64,000 bases of DNA from Anthopleura xanthogrammica (taxonomy: Eukaryota > Cnidaria > Anthozoa > Actiniaria > Actiniidae). Below are positions 1 to 11,968 of the stretch, piece by piece (within the stretch, counting starts at the first letter, position 1; each line of letters begins with the position of its first letter). The notes under the pieces are model-generated. The model did not search any database and was not told the origin of the DNA. It saw only the letters and a program-made list of their open reading frames with translations. The stretch covers positions 9,849,109 through 9,913,108 of the forward strand of contig OZ025212.1 in the NCBI GenBank assembly GCA_964019055.1, read 5' to 3'. The position numbers and the translations under genes were made by a program.

Positions 1-2088
1 TGGTAAATGGAATGCGAAACTCTAACATAAACTTCAAAACCGGCGTGATCAAACAAAACGGTGGGAATGCATATGGGTTACGCATGTCCAAACTGTCGTC
101 TGACAAATCTTGAGCGAACAGATTTACGCCCTTAGACGCTGGCGTTGGGCAACGTGTGAAATGTGGCAAAGGGGTCCCATGTCGATTACACTGCACGTTG
201 GAATCAAGTGCCATTAAGTCAAAAGAATGGCCCTCTGGTCCCCCAAATTCCCGCTGCACCTTCTGCCAAACGTCCAAAGACAGCATTGCATCGGAACTCG
301 ATAGGCAGCGAGATGGGCCATCTGCCTCGTTGTCTTTCGACGGCACATGATTAAGTTCCAAATTCAAATTCCTTGACACAGTCAGTTCATAAAGTCTCTT
401 TGTAGTATCTGTCAGTTCTGCGGACTTCCTGCTACCTTCTCCGCGAAATGCATCAATAGCCACTTGACTATCCACTAAAATATCCGCTCTACAATCTTAG
501 ATTTCTTTGCAAGCTTCAATAGCATGACAAATAGCTAACATTTCCTTGATCGAGATATTCAAATCTACTTTCTTTGGCTTCCAGTACTCTGACAATACGA
601 TGTCTCCCGACGTTTTAGTATGAACACAGCCCCAACCTGAGCCTGCAGCATCCGTTGACATGGATACCCAAACGTGCTTCTCGTTACGCCAGGGAAGAAA
701 ACCCGACCAGGTATCGAGAAAACGCCAATGCTTTATTTCGTCTCGTACGCGATCAGACAATTTAACCCTGGAATCCCCGTCGGCCGAAGCGATTGCTGCA
801 CTTATGGAACGGATATATAATTTCGCCATGGGTACGGCCAGTGAAAGTGAAACACATTTGCCTTGTAGCCTCTGCAAGCACTTCACGTCAACTGACTTCT
901 TGTGGCGGAGAATATCTTCTCTCAGCTTGCCAAAGGACTCTACTCTCCTCCCCGGGATGAGGAACGCCTGCTACTCTGTATCTATGATGAACCCCAAGTA
1001 TTCCAGACTCTTGGCTGGATGTAAAACACTCTTAGATATACCAATCGTAGAACCCAGCTGGATAAGAATGGTAGCCACAAGAAAGAGGGCTGTCTGCGCA
1101 GCCTCTAACCTTTCAATATCCGACCGCTCCTCCCAAGGCTTAGACCACGGGCCCTCACGCGTTAGCACTTCTCCATTCAAACGGTCGTCAATGTAAAGCA
1201 AAAATGGAATCCCCCAGGAACGTAGATAACTGGACACCGAAAGACCAATAGTGTGATACACAAATGGGCTCTCCTTCCACCCAAATGGAAGAGTTCTGCA
1301 AAAAACCACCACCCGCTCCATTCAAAACCAACCAGCGGTTGGAAAGATGTTTTCAACAACACGTGGTCGTAACCCGATTTGTCATCACATTTGGAAATGT
1401 AGGAATTTTTGTACAAAAATCTCCGGACGTCAACTAACTTGTCCAAAGTAAACGGACTTTCACGCATCCAAAGGTTCAGAAATTGTGCATCTAAACACAG
1501 CCTGGGTTTTGACAGTTCTACAGTCAATGGAAGTACGAGATAGGGCGGGCTAGCAACGTTTACTCTACCCCATACCGCAACAGCGCCTTGTGCCACCCTT
1601 TTCAAAACAGCTTCGGAAATGAACTCCGAGAATACTCTGCATGAAGCATGATTCTTCCATACTTTTGCGGGTGGGAAATCTGAGTCATATTTAACCACTT
1701 TAAAATATCCAGAAAAATGTTCACGAAATTCGAGTATATCAACTCCATCGCGCAACCACGAAAGAATCCTGTCCCTTTCTGGGTGCTGCTGTAATACCAT
1801 TTCCCATAATGCCAGGTTGTTGTGTATACCGCCAGCCACAAACGTTTCAGGGTTACAGAAAGTTAGCGACGTTAATACAGGCGCATTCTCTTTCGACAAA
1901 ATTTCCTGAATGGTTTCAACTACTGTGACTCCCCCCTGGACAGGGATCCCATCCATAGAGACCCAAGATACATTTGCAACAGCGGGTTGTCCAATGGACA
2001 GCAACTTCGTATCAAACTCTGGGTCCATAAATTCCCACTGAAAAATCTTAAATTTGTTACATTCCTCTTCTATACGACGACGTTTGTT
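1..2088 (-). pseudogene. Unit A: DIRS-type reverse transcriptase-RNase H, decayed, cut by window start
   Basis: RT-RNase H polyprotein of a tyrosine-recombinase (DIRS-order) retrotransposon; it would copy element RNA into DNA. Reading 5' to 3' on the minus strand: an RT N-terminal region from about 2028, motif CDDKSGYDHV near 1380, LPFGWKES near 1280, and the catalytic YIDDR box at 1182-1196. RNase H follows, with STDAAGSGWG near 710 and the DSQVAIDAF segment near 455, then the conserved post-RNase H region. The frame stays open upstream of the first Met to 2088, where the minus strand reads TTTTTCTAG after a pyrimidine tract, a good 3' splice site, so 2088 is taken as the exon start. Lesions: a -1 frameshift at the six-base homopolymer 1300-1305, an in-frame TAG at 971-973 and TAA at 497-499. 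The C-terminus and this unit's YR lie left of the window. Confidence 0.88.
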
Positions 2089-2520
2089 CTAGAAAAATAA
2101 AAATGAAAAGGGAACTAGGACCACCAAATACGAAAACAAAACCTGATTAAAACTAGAATTAATGGTACGACCTACGGATGGGATCCCTGACCAGGAGAGA
2201 GTAACCACCACGACCACGACAAAGTGAGACGCAACACAGGCAGCCCAGACGAAAGGCAAACCCGTGCGAGTTACACTCCCTGACCCGAGATTAATTGGCA
2301 AAAAAGGCAAATACTAATAAGAAAGACATGCTAGAAACGATACGTATATAAATTCATATTCTTTATTTGTAATAAGCAAAACCATCAAGTAAACTGACAA
2401 TCATGTTACACACAGTGACTCATTCTGCCTTCTTTTATAACACAAAGCAAACTTCGTTCAACAGCCATGTGTATATATACTAAATCTGACAAGAAAAAAT
2501 TACTCATTTAGAGTTATCTT
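2089..2520 (-). other. Unit A: gag-RT intergenic or intron segment
   Basis: About 430 bp between the gag-like stop and the RT exon. The minus strand near the RT side is T-rich and ends in TTTTTCTAG, which looks like an intron end. A 73-codon open frame here is rich in Val and Phe, resembles no known domain, and I treat it as chance. The corresponding stretches in the other units are 11554-11968, 20619-21033, 28345-28775 and 37371-37801. No other feature is seen. Confidence 0.5.
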
Positions 2521-3236
2521 GCAACGTACAGTATTACTGAGGTGCAGCCGGTTCCCTAAATCGGCGTCTTCCTCTCCCTTGGCGATTATGGCGCAGGTAG
2601 CAATTCCTCTGAAGATGGCCGATCGCATTGCAAGCATAACAGCGGACGTTATAAGGGCTAGCTCTTGCACCAACCCTAGGCTGACGAGTTGGCCGAGCTT
2701 TTTCGGCTTTGTCCACTTGAGCAATCTTCTTCAATACTTCCTCCTGATCTTTGTCTCCCAGCAACCCATTTATGTAATGTCTAAACAGTTCATCTGGAGA
2801 CGACATTTTTTCTCGTAAAGCCTGGAGTACTGCTCTGTAGTATCCCGCCTTTGGGTGGTTGGATTCCTGCGCCACCATTTTAAGGTTGAGAACAAGATCT
2901 AAGGCCATGTCTTTCGAAAATGGCGCATCTTTGGTACGTAGCATAAAGAATATCTTGGACAAAGTTCCCTCTACCGAGTCTTTTTTCTCCCTCTCAAGAA
3001 ATTCCAGCCGTTCCCTCAAACCTCTCACTTGAGGATCCTAGACAAATAAGAGAGTTTGATGCATTAAGAGCAAGTGTCTGTAAATCTCGCCAAACTTTGT
3101 CAGTTTGTAGGTATAGATAAGCTATAACTATTGGTGTAATTTTGAACTCATTCCGATTATGATTTGGGGAGAAAATAATATTTTTCTGTTGGGCCGTTCT
3201 CAAGCGGGTTTCAGAGCTCATTACCATATCGTACAT
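2521..3236 (-). pseudogene. Unit A: gag-like nucleocapsid with CCHC zinc knuckle
   Basis: Probable Gag of the YR element, packaging its RNA. The main frame (3028-2534) has a charged helical N-terminus, a central region, and near the C-terminus a CX2CX4HX4C knuckle (CYACNAIGHLQRNC) followed by an Arg/Gly-rich basic tail, typical of nucleocapsid. Upstream, a second open frame (3236-2994) runs 80 codons in AT-rich DNA and joins the main frame only through a one-base shift near 3031. Either this is a frameshift, or 3030 is a 3' splice site (minus strand TTATTTGTCTAG just before the main frame). In this unit a TAA ends the frame after PAAPQ; units B and C read CAA there and run ten codons further. 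The zinc knuckle is seen directly; the capsid role is inferred. Confidence 0.75.
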
Positions 3237-4313
3237 CGAGCAAATTTAAGAACAAACCAGAAAAACAATGGCAACAATAATAGCATTTATGAAGAGAAGA
3301 CATGTTAACAAACAATCTCAGTGAGTTTTGTTTGAATACCTTGCAAAATGAATATTTTTGAGATTTTTGAATTTTAACTATTTTTAGGTCATTTATCATA
3401 CGCAAATATTACCTAACTTTAAAGGCCAAAATCTCACACTGGCATATGACTAGAAGCTCTAAAACTGTATCCAAGTGAAAGAGCGTTGTTTCTACTTGCT
3501 AGATGTGAAATAAAATTTTTGGGCTATTCAAATGTCGAAATTTTAGAAGACCCCGAACTCGTGACATTTACGTTAAAAATTGCTGTGACTTCTTCAGGGT
3601 CAAAGAAGATAAACATCAAATATGACTGAGTAAACTCCAGATACTTACATTCATTGAACTAATTTCATCTTTTCTATAGTCTAGAACCTCTAAATTGAAC
3701 TGTAGATTGGATGTATCTTTAAATTAGCAACATTTGACATTTTCAAAGCGAGATTTTATCACTGTAGTCTCATAGATCATATATAATTGCTATTGCTTAA
3801 CACTAAAGTTGATATGGTAATAAAATAGTGCTTAGATGCATGTTTTTTTTCTATGTAGACCACCACTACTGCTGAGCATGTGATCATATATGTTACTGAT
3901 GTCATTGTGTGCGTGACACACAGGGTGACCAAACAATCATTTTTACAGTTGTGATAAAAAGGTAAATTTTACACCGTAAAAAATAAGAAAGATCACTTAC
4001 TGACGTTTTGGACGCTAGTCCTTCGTCCAACTGTTTCATTAGAAACACCGACGCAGCCCACACTAGCTTACCGCTAGTTATCATATATTTTTACAGCCTG
4101 CTAACGAGATCCTAAATTTACGGTGCCTCTGGGAGAACTCTGGTGTAACATTCAAGTGTGCCCGTCTGAAATTTTCAAAAATACCCCTAAAATAAAAGAT
4201 ACCAGAAGTTCGACAGTGCTTGTATAAATGTGATTGAAAACTTATCAGAAATTCAATTTTTTAGACACACAAAGGCTATGTTATTCCTTCCCGCCAAACC
4301 TTTATGATTTAGT
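3237..4313 (-). other. Unit A: 5' region of YR element, candidate small gag exons and introns
   Basis: AT-rich stretch with no long ORF. Two strong minus-strand 5' splice sites stand at the ends of short open segments: GTAAGT at 3643-3648, preceded by a segment ending in DEISSMN, and GTAAGT at 3995-4000, preceded by a segment containing MKQLDEGLASKTS. Together with the donor at 46811-46816 and acceptors near 3030 and 2088, they suggest a multi-exon gag. The exon starts cannot be fixed by eye. This unit has a private substitution near 3834, where the other units read cttacatg. Confidence 0.4.
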
Positions 4314-5885
4314 CACTCTCGCAAACATGATCACAGTTTGCCACACTTAACTGGATTGAGAACAAAAACCAATATTACGGTCGCATTGCTCACACAAACA
4401 TGATCACAGTTTGCAACACTTTACCGAATTGTATTCAAGAGACACGATCACGATCTCATTCAATCTACAAACATGATCACAGTTTGCAACCCTTTACTGA
4501 AATATATTCAAGAGACACGATCACGATCTCTTTCACTCTACAAACATGATCACAGTTTGCAACCCTTTACTGAAATATATTCAAGAGACACGATCACGAT
4601 CTCATTCACTCTACAAACATAATCACAGTTTGCAACACTTTTACTGAAATGTATTCAAGAGACACGATCACGATCTCATTCACTCTACAAACATGATCAC
4701 AGTTTGCAACCCTTTGCTCAATTGTTTTCAAGAGACACGATCACGATCTCATTCACTCTACAAACATAATCACAGTTTGCAACCCTTTACTGAAATATAT
4801 TCATAAGACACGATCACGATCTCATTCACTCTACAAACATGATCACAGTTTGCAACACTTTATTGAATTGTATTAGAGAGACACGATCACGATCTCATTC
4901 ACTCTACAAACATAATCACAGTTTGAAACACTTTACTGAATTGTATTCAAGAGACACGATCACGATCTCATTCACTCTACAAACATGATCACAGTTTGCA
5001 ACCCTTTACTGAAATATATTCAAGAGACACGATCACGATCTCTTTCACTCTACAAACATGATCACAGTTTGCAACCCTTTACTGAAATATATTCAAGAGA
5101 CACGATCACGATCTCATTCACTCTACAAACATAATCACAGTTTGCAACACTTTTACTGAAATGTATTCAAGAGACACGATCACGATCTCATTCACTCTAC
5201 AAACATGATCACAGTTTGCAACCCTTTACTGAAATATATTCATAAGACACGATCACGATCTCATTCACTCTACAAACATGATCACAGTTTGCAACACTTT
5301 ATTGAATTGTATTAGAGAGACACGATCACGATCTCATTCACTCTACAAACATAATCACAGTTTGCAACACTTTATTGAATTGTATTAGAGAGACACGATC
5401 ACGATCTCATTCACTCTACAAACATAATCATAGTTTGAAACACTTTACTGAATTGTATTCAAGAGACACGATCACGATCTCATTCACTCTACAAACATGA
5501 TCACAGTTTACAACACTTTACTGAATTGTATTCAAGAGACACGATCACGATCTCATTCACTCTACAAACATGATCACAGTTTGCAATACTTTACCGAATT
5601 GTATTCAAGAGACACGATCACGATCTTATTCACTCTACAAACATGATCACAGTCTGCAACACTTTTACTGAAATGTATTCAAGAGACACGATCACGATCT
5701 CATTCACTCTACAAACATGATCACAGTTTGCAACGCTTTTACTGAAATGTATTCAAGAGACACGATCACGATCCCAATCACTCTACAAACATGATCACAG
5801 TTTGCAACCCTCTACTGAATTGTTTTCAAGAGACACGATCACGATCCCAATCACTCTACAAACATAATCACAGTTTGCAACACTT
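4314..5885. repeat. Unit A minisatellite, 73-bp monomer, ~21.5 copies
   Basis: Head-to-tail monomers of 73 bp (74 in variants with an extra T), each containing catgatcacagtttgcaa and acacgatcacgatct. The first two monomers at the left edge are degenerate and the rest differ at a few positions. Variant monomers recur in blocks, which suggests growth by multi-monomer duplication. It lies 5' of gag, between candidate exons of the YR element, so in the founder it was probably intronic. It ends abruptly at gcaacactt, joined to a tRNA-like repeat. Confidence 0.95.
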
Positions 5886-7406
5886 GAAATATACAATAAA
5901 CATGGCATGAGTTTGACGATGGAATTAAATATGGATATAATCGTACCATACTATAAAAAAAACAGAAAAAAAAAACATTTTTAACCCCAGCTGGTAATCG
6001 AACACAGGACTCTCCGTATCCTTCTCGGGCGCTCTACCACTAAGCTAGAGGAGATTCTGATGACGAATAATGTCGTTAGTCCACACTATATTGTGACAAA
6101 CGTACTTTATATGCTACAGTCACAGAAATGTCTATGGAAAGATAAGATAATCTTGGTATGCGTATGATGATGGAATGAAATGTGTATATCATTGTACGAA
6201 ACTGTGAAATTATCAGAAAAGAAAAAATTCTGAAGCCAAGATGGGAATCGACCCCAGGACCCTCCGTATCCTAGTCGGACGGTCCGCCACTGAGCTAGAG
6301 GGGACTCTAATGGCGAGTAAGGTCGTTCGTCGACACTGTATTGAGACAAACATACTGTATATTCTACCATCACAGAAATGTCTAAGGAAAGATGCGATAA
6401 ACAAGGTATGTGTATGATGATGGAATGTAATGTGTATATCATCGTACCAAACTGTGAAAGTATCAGAAAAAAAAAATTCTGAGGCCCAGATAGGAATCGA
6501 CCTCACGACCTTCTGTATTCTGGTTAAACGCCCTGCCACTGAGCTAGAGGAGACACTAATGGCGGATAAGGTCGTTAGTCCGCACTATATTGTGACGAAA
6601 GTACTCTAATGCTACAGTTTATGAAATGTCTAATAACATATACAATAAACATGGTATGAGAATGATGATGGATTGAAATATGGATATAATCGTACCATAC
6701 TATAAAATAAACAGAAAAAATGATAAATTTTAACCCCAGCTTGTAATCGAACCAAGGACTCTCCGTATCCTAGTTGGGCGCTCTGCCACTGAGCTAGAGG
6801 AGACTTTGATGACGATTAATGTCGTTAGTCCACACTAAATTGTGACAAACGTACTTTATATGGTACAGTCACAGAAATGTCTAAGGAAAGATAAGATAAA
6901 CTTTGTATTCGTATGATGATGGAATGAAATGTGTATATCATTGTGCCAAATTGTGAAATTTTCAGAAAAGAAAAAAATTCTGATGCCCAGTTGGGAATCG
7001 ACCCCAGGACACTCTGTATTCTAGTCGGACGCTCTGCTGCTAAGCTAGAGGAGACTCTAATAATGAATGATGTCGTTAGTCCACACTATATTGTGACAAA
7101 CGTACTTTATATGCTACAGTCACAGAAATGTCTAAGGAAATATACGATAAACATGGGATGCGTAAAATGATGGAATGAAATGTGTATATTATCTTACCAA
7201 ACTATGAGATAATCAGAAAAAAAAATAATTCTGAGGCCGAGATGGGAATCGACCCCAGTACCCTTGGTATCCTAGTCGGACAATCTGCCACTGAGCTAGA
7301 GGAGACTCTTATGGAAAATAAGGTCGTTCGTCGACACTGTAGTGTGACAAACGTACTGTATATTCTACCATAACAGAAATGTCTAAGGAAATATACGATA
7401 AACATG
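5886..7406 (-). repeat. tRNA-derived tandem repeats, six units of ~250 bp (between A and B)
   Basis: Six units spaced 248-254 bp; the conserved gctagagg word sits near 6047, 6294, 6542, 6796, 7046 and 7295. On the minus strand each unit has a pol III A-box-like TAGCTCAGTGG(T/C)AGAGC and, about 35 bp later, a B-box-like GG(T/G)TCGATTCC, with D-arm and anticodon-arm spacing of a tRNA. No acceptor stem can be formed, so these are tRNA-derived (SINE-head-like) repeats and not tRNA genes. The ~180-bp body is AT-rich with a run of A/T after the head. The several 60-111 codon open frames across the cluster are repeats read by chance. Confidence 0.8.
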
Positions 7407-7794
7407 GTGTATTATGCAGTTTCAGTCATTGTTATTAATGAGATATAAATTAGATATGGACACACCAACTCCAAGCGGAGTCTCCTCCGGTACGAAGTGG
7501 TTGGTATAGAGGCTGGCCACCCTGCGCCCCGACTAAATTGAGGGAGGGGGGTGGGTCGCAATGTTTTTCTCGTCTGATTTCTTGTCGCCGAGTAATGTAT
7601 GTATGGCGTCGTTTGACTTATATACGCCCCAACAGCCAATCAGGTTTACCCCGAGGGACATTCTCACGTGAAAGTATATTAGAATAACTTTCCTTCAACA
7701 GAACATGCATATTCAATGACTTTGCATAGTGTATTATTCTGTTTCAGTCTTTGTTATTAATGAGATATAAATAAGATATGGACACTCCAACTCC
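7407..7794 (-). repeat. 3' split direct repeats B1-A2-B2 of the YR element
   Basis: Two 66-bp copies, B2 at 7407-7472 and B1 at 7729-7794, differ at 5 positions and flank a 256-bp segment. The part of this segment at 7576-7730 (A2) matches 47005-47159 (A1) in the same orientation at about 151 of 155 bases. B1-A2-B2 downstream of YR with A1 at the far 5' end is the split-direct-repeat layout known for PAT/Ngaro-type YR retroelements. The tRNA-like repeat stops exactly at 7406. Confidence 0.8.
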
Positions 7795-7996
7795 TCCCTT
7801 CTCTACCACCAACTCAAAGACGCTTAACTACAAAACATATTTTATTTAACATTTAGCGTTTAAACACACATAATAAATTCATATAGCATAACTATAAAGG
7901 ATGCTTCTCCCAATCCTTATACAAAAATTCCCTCCGAAAAAATAACAAATAGGAGGAAATTGCTTTTACGTTTATTCATATAACATAAACATTTAT

Positions 7997-9270
7997 TCAC
8001 ACAAACGCCTTAGAAAAACCCTTCAATTGATTTAGGGTTCTGTATTCTAATCCTGTGTGCCTATCGAGATTAGCCAACTTCTGCGCTGGTCCAGCTGGAC
8101 TAAGCACCTGTCTTAATTTAATGTAATGCAGGGCAGTTTTACTATTCTTCCACCCAACGTGGTCCATAATCTGATCAAGTGTAACATTAGCTAGTGCCAT
8201 GGAAATAGCTGCTCCGCTTCTAAAACCATGTAAAGTAATGTGATCCTATGAAAGCGAGCCCTTTGACTCTTTCACATAAAAATTCAACCTTGCCTGAGCT
8301 GCGGATGCCTCGAGTGTGCACGACTTAACAAGGCCGTCCTTTGAAAGTGCACGAAACAAATACTCCGTTGAAATATCTATTTTTAACGCTTTACAAATAT
8401 CAAAATACAAATCTAATCCCTGAACTGGACACACTAATCTATTTGAGCCCCTTTTCAACGCAAATACATTTGAATCACCTGATCTAAGGGACTTTGTCCA
8501 TAACTGATTAAACAAGAGGCCTGAGTTATCAGGAAAACGTAAAATGGTAGCTGTTGAGATACTCAATAAATCAGCAGCTCGATCAGCGGAGAAAAACAAA
8601 GCTTTGAAAAAAGCCTGATCCCTAGCGACAACGAACGTTGTGAGCCGATTTTGTAAATAACGAGCCAGAACTTCGATATCCGTTAGAAAAACTGGATCCG
8701 CCTGCCTCGGCGTTGTATGGGCCTTTTATTGTTCTTCCCGAACACTAACTAAATATTGTTTAACATACCTATCTGCTGCTGGGTTGCCCACACCCAGCAA
8801 CGAAAACCACTCCCCACCTCTACCATTACTATTAAAAATTGTTCTTAGCTTTCCTATTAATGAATCGACTGTTCCGAAAGCTAAGCGTCTAGGGCACAAG
8901 CAAGTGTTCGACCTAGAGTTTCCAAGGTTGGGACATGACTTATTGTGAATCACTGTCCTTCCCCCTTGATCCTTCCAAACCAAGAAGGCTATGACGTCCT
9001 TGGGTAGGGCTGAATGTATGTCCTTGGGCGGAGAACGGGCTGCTAGGAAATCACACAGCTGTACTTCTAGTGCAGTCTTTTGTTTTGCGTACCTTGAAGT
9101 TTCACGTACTCCCTCTAGAGCTGTCATACGGTTCTGTATACCTTCCTCGTCAAGTGGAAAACGGAGTTTCTTTAACAAGGTTCTATCTTCCTTCACAGTC
9201 TTTCTTTTATAACCACAATTTTGACAGAAATGAAAATCTTCATCATTTGCAGAATCACATTGTAAAGTGA
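7997..9270 (-). pseudogene. Unit B: tyrosine recombinase (integrase) of the DIRS-type element
   Basis: YR would integrate the circular DNA copy of the element by site-specific strand exchange. From the N-terminus: a short Cys pair motif (FCQNCGY near 9220), the helical core-binding domain (9196-8726), then the catalytic domain with ADRAADLL (first catalytic Arg, near 8585), HGFRSGAA (HxxR, near 8230), DHVGW, and the nucleophile Tyr in ALHYIKL near 8115. Two in-frame stops break it: TAA at 8726-8728 and TAG at 8246-8248. All four YR copies in the window carry both. It is immediately downstream of RNase H and upstream of the B1 repeat. The start is uncertain; the frame opens just after the RNase H stop. 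Confidence 0.88.
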
Positions 9271-9283
9271 GAGGTGATTACAG

Positions 9284-11553
9284 TCAATACTTTGAAACTC
9301 TACAAGCAACTAGTGCATTCATCGAGGGGCGGGGGCGAAATCCAGATTTGGACGGGAATAGGAGTGTCTGTTTGTCTCCCGCTGCACACAAATCGATAAC
9401 ACGGGATGAGTGACCCATCAAGCACGGCCACCACACTAGCCTAGGAAATGAGTTGGGAACTACCATGGTAAATGGAATGCGAAACTCTAACATAAACTTC
9501 AAAACCGGCGTGATCAAACAAAACGGTGGGAATGCATATGGGTTACGCATGTCCAAACTGTCGTCTGACAAATCTTGAGCGAACAGATTTACGCCCTTAG
9601 ACGCTGGCGTTGGGCAACGTGTGAAATGTGGCAAAGGGGTCCCATGTCGATTACACTGCACGTTGGAATCAAGTGCCATTAAGTCAAAAGAATGGCCCTC
9701 TGGTCCCCCAAATTCCCGCTGCACCTTCTGCCAAAAGTCCAAAGACAGCATTGCATCGGAACTCGATAGTCAGCGAGATGGGCCATCTGCCTCGTTGTCT
9801 TTCGACGGCACGTGATTAAGTTCCAAATTCAAATTCCTTGACACAGTCAGTTCATAAAGTCTCTTTGTAGTATCTGTCAGTTCTGCGGACTTCCTGCTAC
9901 CTTCTCCGCGAAATGCATCAATAGCCACTTGACTATCCACTAAAATATCCGCTCTACAATCTTAGATTTCTTTGCAAGCTTCAATAGCATGACAAATAGC
10001 TAACATTTCCTTGATCGAGATATTCAAATCTACTTTCTTTGGCTTCCAGTACTCTGACAATACGATGTCTCCCGACGTTTTAGTATGAACACAGCCCCAA
10101 CCTGAGCCTGCAGCATCCGTTGACATGGATACCCAAACGTGCTTCTCGTTACGCCAGGGAAGAAAACCCGACCAGGTATCGAGAAAACGCCAATGCTTTA
10201 TTTCGTCTCGTACGCGATCAGACAATTTAACCCTGGAATCCCCGTCGGCCGAAGCGATTGCTGCACTTATGGAACGGATATATAATTTCGCCATGGGTAC
10301 GGCCAGTGAAAGTGAAACACATTTGCCTTGTAGCCTCTGCAAGCACTTCACGTCAACTGACTTCTTGTGGCGGAGAATATCTTCTCTCAGCTTGCCAAAG
10401 GACTCTACTCTCCTCCCCGGGATGAGGAACGCCTGCTACTCTGTATCTATGATGAACCCCAAGTATTCCAGACTCTTGGCTGGATGTAAAACACTCTTAG
10501 ATATACCAATCGTAGAACCCAGCTGGATAAGAATGGTAGCCACAAGAAAGAGGGCTGTCTGCGCAGCCTCTAACCTTTCAATATCCGACCGCTCCTCCCA
10601 AGGCTTAGACCACGGGCCCTCACGCGTTAGCACTTCTCCATTCAAACGGTCGTCAATGTAAAGCAAAAATGGAATCCCCCAGGAACGTAGATAACTGGAC
10701 ACCGAAAGACCAATAGTGTGATACACAAATGGGCTCTCCTTCCACCCAAATGGAAGAGTTCTGCAAAAAACCACCACCCGCTCCATTCAAAACCAACCAG
10801 CGGTTGGAAAGATGTTTTCAACAACACGTGGTCGTAACCCGATTTGTCATCACATTTGGAAATGTAGGAATTTTTGTACAAAAATCTCCGGACGTCAACT
10901 AACTTGTCCAAAGTAAACGGACTTTCACGCATCCAAAGGTTCAGAAATTGTGCATCTAAACACAGCCTGGGTTTTGACAGTTCTACAGTCAATGGAAGTA
11001 CGAGATAGGGCGGGCTAGCAACGTTTACTCTACCCCATACCGCAACAGCGCCTTGTGCCACCCTTTTCAAAACAGCTTCGGAAATGAACTCCGAGAATAC
11101 TCTGCATGAAGCATGATTCTTCCATACTTTTGCGGGTGGGAAATCTGAGTCATATTTAACCACTTTAAAATATCCAGAAAAATGTTCACGAAATTCGAGT
11201 ATATCAACTCCATCGCGCAACCACGAAAGAATCCTGTCCCTTTCTGGGTGCTGCTGTAATACCATTTCCCATAATGCCAGGTTGTTGTGTATACCGCCAG
11301 CCACAAACGTTTCAGGGTTACAAAAAGTTAGCGACGTTAATACAGGCGCATTCTCTTTCGACAAAATTTCCTGAATGGTTTCAACTACTGTGACTCCCCC
11401 CTGGACAGGGATCCCATCCATAGAGACCCAAGATACATTTGCAACAGCGGGTTGTCCAATGGACAGCAACTTCGTATCAAACTCTGGGTCCATAAATTCC
11501 CACTGAAAAATCTTAAATTTGTTACATTCCTCTTCTATACGACGACGTTTGTT
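9284..11553 (-). pseudogene. Unit B: RT-RNase H, decayed
   Basis: Complete copy of the RT-RNase H region seen in unit A, shifted by 9465 bp. It shares the homopolymer frameshift (10765-10770), the TAG (10436-10438) and the TAA (9962-9964). One extra lesion is shared only with unit C: TGC became TGA near 9770, just after the segment ending in ADGPSR. Other B/C-specific changes are Val to Phe before WQKVQREF and a synonymous-type change at 11324. The PRLVWWPC reading near 9440 is private; other units have Gln there. Confidence 0.88.
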
Positions 11554-11968
11554 CTAGAAAAATAAAAATGAAAAGGGAACTAGGACCACCAAATACGAAA
11601 ACAAAACCTGATTAAAACTAGAATTAATGGTACGACCTACGGATGGGATCCCTGACCAGGAGAGAGTAACCACCACGACCACGACAAAGTGAGACGCAAC
11701 ACAGGCAGCCCAGACGAAAGGCAAACCCGTGCGAGTTACACTCCCTGACCCGAGATTAATTGGCAAAAAAGGCAAATACTAATAAGAAAGACATGCTAGA
11801 AACGATACGTATATAAATTCATATTCTTTATTTGTAATAAGCAAAACCATCAAGTAAACTGACAATCATGTTACACACAGTGACTCATTCTGCCTTCTTT
11901 TATAACACAAAGCAAACTTCGTTCAACAGCCATGTGTATATATACTAAATCTGACAAGAAAAAATTAC

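Noticed and set aside
660..1196. Plus-strand 178-codon open frame (also at 10125, 19190, 26916, 35942)
   Set aside because: Antisense to the RT-RNase H region on the minus strand, which has recognisable catalytic motifs; composition shows no domain. A shadow frame.
4314..5885. CRISPR-like appearance of regular repeats
   Set aside because: Monomers are contiguous, with no unique spacers between constant repeats, and the context is eukaryotic retroelements. It is a minisatellite.
6107..6539. Overlapping 111- and 108-codon frames, repeated in every tRNA-like cluster, and the 143- and 177-codon frames to the right
   Set aside because: They span several tRNA-derived repeats in more than one frame and encode the repeat body; length follows repeat count, not a protein family.
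497..8728. Stop-codon reassignment explaining the in-frame TAA/TAG codons
   Set aside because: Frameshifts accompany the stops, the stop positions do not match one consistent amino acid in conserved motifs, and LINE and gypsy frames in the same window end at TAA/TAG.
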